A stretch of DNA of 9,471 nt from NCBI GenBank assembly GCA_013205335.1, contig JABMNB010000031.1:1-9471 (forward strand). Reading direction: 5' to 3'. The stretch's first letter is position 1. Each line of letters opens with the position of its first letter. Made by a program: the position numbers and the translations under genes. This document shows positions 7,331 to 9,471 of the stretch, piece by piece. This DNA comes from Rhodospirillales bacterium. Lineage in GTDB: Bacteria; Pseudomonadota; Alphaproteobacteria; Reyranellales; Reyranellaceae. The notes beneath the pieces were generated by a model, which was given only the letters and a program-made list of their open reading frames with translations, did no database searches and had not been told where the DNA came from.

Positions 7331-9195
7331 CCAAGAATGCTCAACGCCTAAGCCAGTTGATTTCGACCTTCGGCCCGGGGGCGATGATCGATCTGCCAAC
7401 GCGGTCCGTCGTGGTGGGCGGACTCGAACAATGGGACATGAAGGGCAACGCCTTCTCGACCCTTCCCGAGCCCCGTTTGACGATGCGCCTTGAGCAGATT
7501 CTGAAGGAGCAAGGGCGCCTTGATCCGGCAGCCAGTCTGACCTTGAGAACACCGCCGACGTCGGTTGATTCAAGGGATGGCGTGCCCCGTGGCGTCGCTG
7601 CACCGATCTTCCCGACATGGTTTATCTGCGAGCAGGTGGAAACGAACACCTCCGGCGCCAAAACGACGCGGCGTCGGCGTTTGGTGCGTTGGCAAGACCT
7701 CGACAGCAAGGGCCGCAGAAAATTCCAATACGACGACGGGCGCAAGAGCGATGTGACACCGATCCGTTTCGTGTGCGCCTGCGACAAGGGGCATCTCCAA
7801 GATATCGACTGGCGCTGGGTCGTCCACGGTTCGGGGGCATGTCACGAGCCGATGTGGGTGGAGGAAAAGGGAACCAGCGCGGACCCCGCAGACACCAGCA
7901 TCGTGTGCGGATGCGGCCGTCGCTTGTCCCTGCAAGACACCTTTCAGCCAGGGCGTCTCGGCAAATGCCGAGGCGAGCGGCCGTGGCTGCTCGACCGGGA
8001 TCCTGAAGGCTGCGGTGACAATCTGAAGCTGCTGACGCGAACCGCGACGAACACCTATTTCCCGCAGGTTCACACGGTGATTTCGCTACCGACCGAGGAG
8101 GATGAACTCAGCCAGCTTGTCGATGAGCTATCGGGTGATTTGGCCGGCGTTCAAACAGTCCAGGATGTGGCTCAGGCTAAGAAATTCAATCCAAAAGTAT
8201 CGGCGTCGCTTGGTCCTTATTCGGATGGAGACATTTTCGATAGGCTTCAGCGCATTCGGGAGGGTGCAAGAACAGACGCCACGCGTTCACCGAAGCTGTC
8301 CGAGTTCGATACGTTTGCCAGCGGCCGTTCTGAGATCGGCGCGAACCATCCGACCGCAAAGCTCTACGCCCAGACCCTTCCACGAGATGCTTGGGCCGAC
8401 CCCGATGCCGGGATTGACCTATCGAGGATCAAAAACCTGGTCGCGGTGCATCGCCTAAGGGAGGTGTCATGCCTCTACGGGTTCACGCGATTTGAAGCGG
8501 CGCCGACAGGATCTGATGGCGACATCGAAGATATTCAGTTGAGCGTTCGTGGCGCGCCAATATCGCGTGACGCAGACTGGTTGCCCGCGATCGAACAGTT
8601 TGGAGAAGGCATTTTCATCCATTTTGATACCGGCGCAATCGCTGAATGGCTGCAAAAGGAGGCCACTGCCGCTCGCAATCAAAAGCTTCTGGTTGGCTAC
8701 GGACACTGGCAGAAACGTTCCGCTGGGAAGGCGCCAAGCTACCCTGGAACCGCCTACGTCCTTCTTCACAGTATTTCTCATGCATTGATGGCCGAGATTG
8801 CTCTTGATTGCGGCTATCCGGCCAGCTCGCTGAAGGAGCGCGTCTATGCGCTGTCGAGCACGCGAGGCGGCGGCGAGGTCGACCGCTGTGGGATCCTTAT
8901 CTACACGGCTAGCGTCGGCGCACAGGGGACGCTCGGCGGTCTTGTCGCGACGGCTCCAAGATTTGCGCACATTCTCAAAAGCGCATTGGACCGCTTGCAG
9001 ATTTGCTCAAATGATCCGGTTTGTGCCGATCATGAACCAGACGACAGAAGTGGAGATCGCGCAACCCACGGTGCCGCATGCCATGGATGCCTCCTGATCG
9101 CCGAAACTAGTTGCGAGATGAGGAACCTTTTTCTTGATCGAGATCTTCTTGTGCAAACTATGGCGGGGAACAAATCTGCTTTCTTCGAATTCTAA
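7327..9195 (+). CDS. drmB: DISARM-type DUF1998 protein DrmB
   Basis: This 622-residue protein starts with RLSQLISTFGPGAMIDLP (7-24), the characteristic DrmB N terminus. A middle region is rich in paired cysteines (C150/C152, C172, C194/C196, C214, C229), suggesting one or two zinc ribbons. The C-terminal DUF1998 domain spans about 470-605, with ASSLKERVY (499-507), ILIYTASVGAQGTLGGL, and a cysteine set C560, C566, C585, C588 and C596 in CSNDPVC and ACHGCLLIAETSCE. These cysteines are intact. DrmB pairs with the DrmA helicase in DISARM, and DUF1998 proteins are generally helicase partners. The ATG at 7327 overlaps the drmA stop as ATGA, with no strong ribosome site of its own, so coupled translation and fixed stoichiometry are likely. 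No gene follows within the window. The DUF1998 assignment is firm; the DISARM role is inferred from the pair. Confidence 0.92.
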   Translation: MTKNAQRLSQLISTFGPGAMIDLPTRSVVVGGLEQWDMKGNAFSTLPEPRLTMRLEQILKEQGRLDPAASLTLRTPPTSVDSRDGVPRGVAAPIFPTWFICEQVETNTSGAKTTRRRRLVRWQDLDSKGRRKFQYDDGRKSDVTPIRFVCACDKGHLQDIDWRWVVHGSGACHEPMWVEEKGTSADPADTSIVCGCGRRLSLQDTFQPGRLGKCRGERPWLLDRDPEGCGDNLKLLTRTATNTYFPQVHTVISLPTEEDELSQLVDELSGDLAGVQTVQDVAQAKKFNPKVSASLGPYSDGDIFDRLQRIREGARTDATRSPKLSEFDTFASGRSEIGANHPTAKLYAQTLPRDAWADPDAGIDLSRIKNLVAVHRLREVSCLYGFTRFEAAPTGSDGDIEDIQLSVRGAPISRDADWLPAIEQFGEGIFIHFDTGAIAEWLQKEATAARNQKLLVGYGHWQKRSAGKAPSYPGTAYVLLHSISHALMAEIALDCGYPASSLKERVYALSSTRGGGEVDRCGILIYTASVGAQGTLGGLVATAPRFAHILKSALDRLQICSNDPVCADHEPDDRSGDRATHGAACHGCLLIAETSCEMRNLFLDRDLLVQTMAGNKSAFFEF

Positions 9196-9216
9196 AATTC
9201 AGCGCGAGCAGCAGCC

Positions 9217-9359
9217 CCGTACCAGAGACCAAAAAAAATCCAGCAATTTCAACGCTGCGTTTCGATCTCAGCACCCCTCGCCCCACGAGAGGGATTCGAA
9301 AGGTACGGATTTTGTGTGTCGAATAACCAAGCAATATCAGGCACTTAAAGTTCCGTACC
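9217..9359. repeat. Three copies of CCGTACC, two direct and one inverted
   Basis: CCGTACC occurs at 9217-9223 and 9353-9359, and its complement GGTACGG at 9302-9308. The last two extend to a perfect 8-bp inverted repeat (GGTACGGA 9302-9309, TCCGTACC 9352-9359) with 42 nt between. Three copies of a 7-mer in about 140 nt of noncoding DNA suggest binding sites, though chance is not excluded. Confidence 0.4.
9274..9293. terminator. GC-rich hairpin after drmB, possible terminator
   Basis: CCCCTCG (9274-9280) and CGAGAGGG (9286-9293) can fold into a seven-pair stem with one bulged A (9290) and a CCCCA loop. It lies 78 nt past the drmB stop. There is no U-tract on the + strand, so a classic intrinsic terminator is doubtful; it may only protect the mRNA 3' end, or have no role. 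Confidence 0.3.
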
Positions 9360-9369
9360 AAAATCGCAA

Positions 9370-9446
9370 AGTCAGGAGCTTTGGAGACAACTAGGCTGAG
9401 AGAGACCAAAACGGCCTTGGGACGGTGACCAGCAGTCAGGAGCTTT
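9370..9446. repeat. 13-nt direct repeat near the right edge
   Basis: AGTCAGGAGCTTT occurs at 9370-9382 and 9434-9446, 64 nt apart start to start. The second copy runs into a short hairpin, GCTTTT (9442-9447) pairing with AAAAGC (9452-9457). The role is unknown. Confidence 0.5.
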
Positions 9447-9471
9447 TAGCGAAAAGCCCGCAAACACTGGG

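Larger units (their letters stand above)
9196..9471. other. Noncoding tail after drmB, no gene seen
   Basis: This 276-nt stretch contains no reading frame with a believable start, ribosome site and codon use. A drmC (phospholipase D-like) start would be expected about here in a full DISARM operon and is not seen. The stretch does hold several short repeats, a hairpin, and a tRNA 3'-end-like segment, described separately. Confidence 0.6.

Noticed and set aside
9270..9345. A complete tRNA gene on the minus strand
   Set aside because: The T-stem cannot pair on its 5' side (TACCT against CCCTC), and I could not fit an acceptor stem or anticodon arm.
9134..9394. Small 86-codon + strand frame across the end of drmB
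   Set aside because: It overlaps the conserved DrmB C terminus, has no good ribosome site, and its composition is not protein-like.
2..9471. CRISPR array, insertion sequence or transposase
   Set aside because: No regularly spaced repeats, no transposase or integrase motifs and no long terminal inverted repeats were seen.

Overview
The window is high-GC DNA, probably from a proteobacterium. Codon use and gene style suggest an alphaproteobacterium, but nothing here fixes the genus. All six supported genes lie on the + strand and form one tightly packed defence locus. I read it as a class 1 DISARM-type anti-phage operon with extra genes inside it.

Layout: (1) 2-1291 is the 3' end of a large type IIG/MmeI-like adenine methyltransferase, a DrmMI candidate; its catalytic core lies off the left edge. 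(2) 1288-2094 is an unrecognised 268-residue protein, coupled to the methyltransferase by an ATGA overlap. (3) 2095-2159 is a short gap with nested inverted repeats, a likely operator for the next gene. (4) 2160-3266 is an Xre-type DNA-binding domain fused to an ImmA/IrrE zinc metallopeptidase with a helical tail. (5) 3273-3788 is a small PIN-like protein. (6) 3785-7330 is the DrmA-type SF2 helicase. (7) 7327-9195 is the DrmB-type DUF1998 protein. (8) 9196-9471 is a repeat-bearing tail with no convincing gene.

How they may work together: in known DISARM systems the methyltransferase marks self DNA, while the DrmA-DrmB complex engages unmodified incoming DNA. Genes 4 and 5 look like a toxin-antitoxin-like or sensor-effector pair (DNA-binding protease plus putative RNase), placed between the methyltransferase and the helicase. 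They could regulate the operon, act as a fail-safe, or supply nuclease activity. No drmC is visible directly after drmB, and drmD, if present, would have to lie outside the window. ATGA overlaps at three junctions and a 6-nt gap at a fourth argue for shared transcription and translational coupling, with one possible internal promoter/operator ahead of the regulator.

The main points of interest are the Xre-IrrE/PIN insertion in a DISARM locus, the sharp GC dip over the methyltransferase target-recognition region, the inverted repeats before the regulator, the acidic segment in DrmA, and the repeated sites after drmB.
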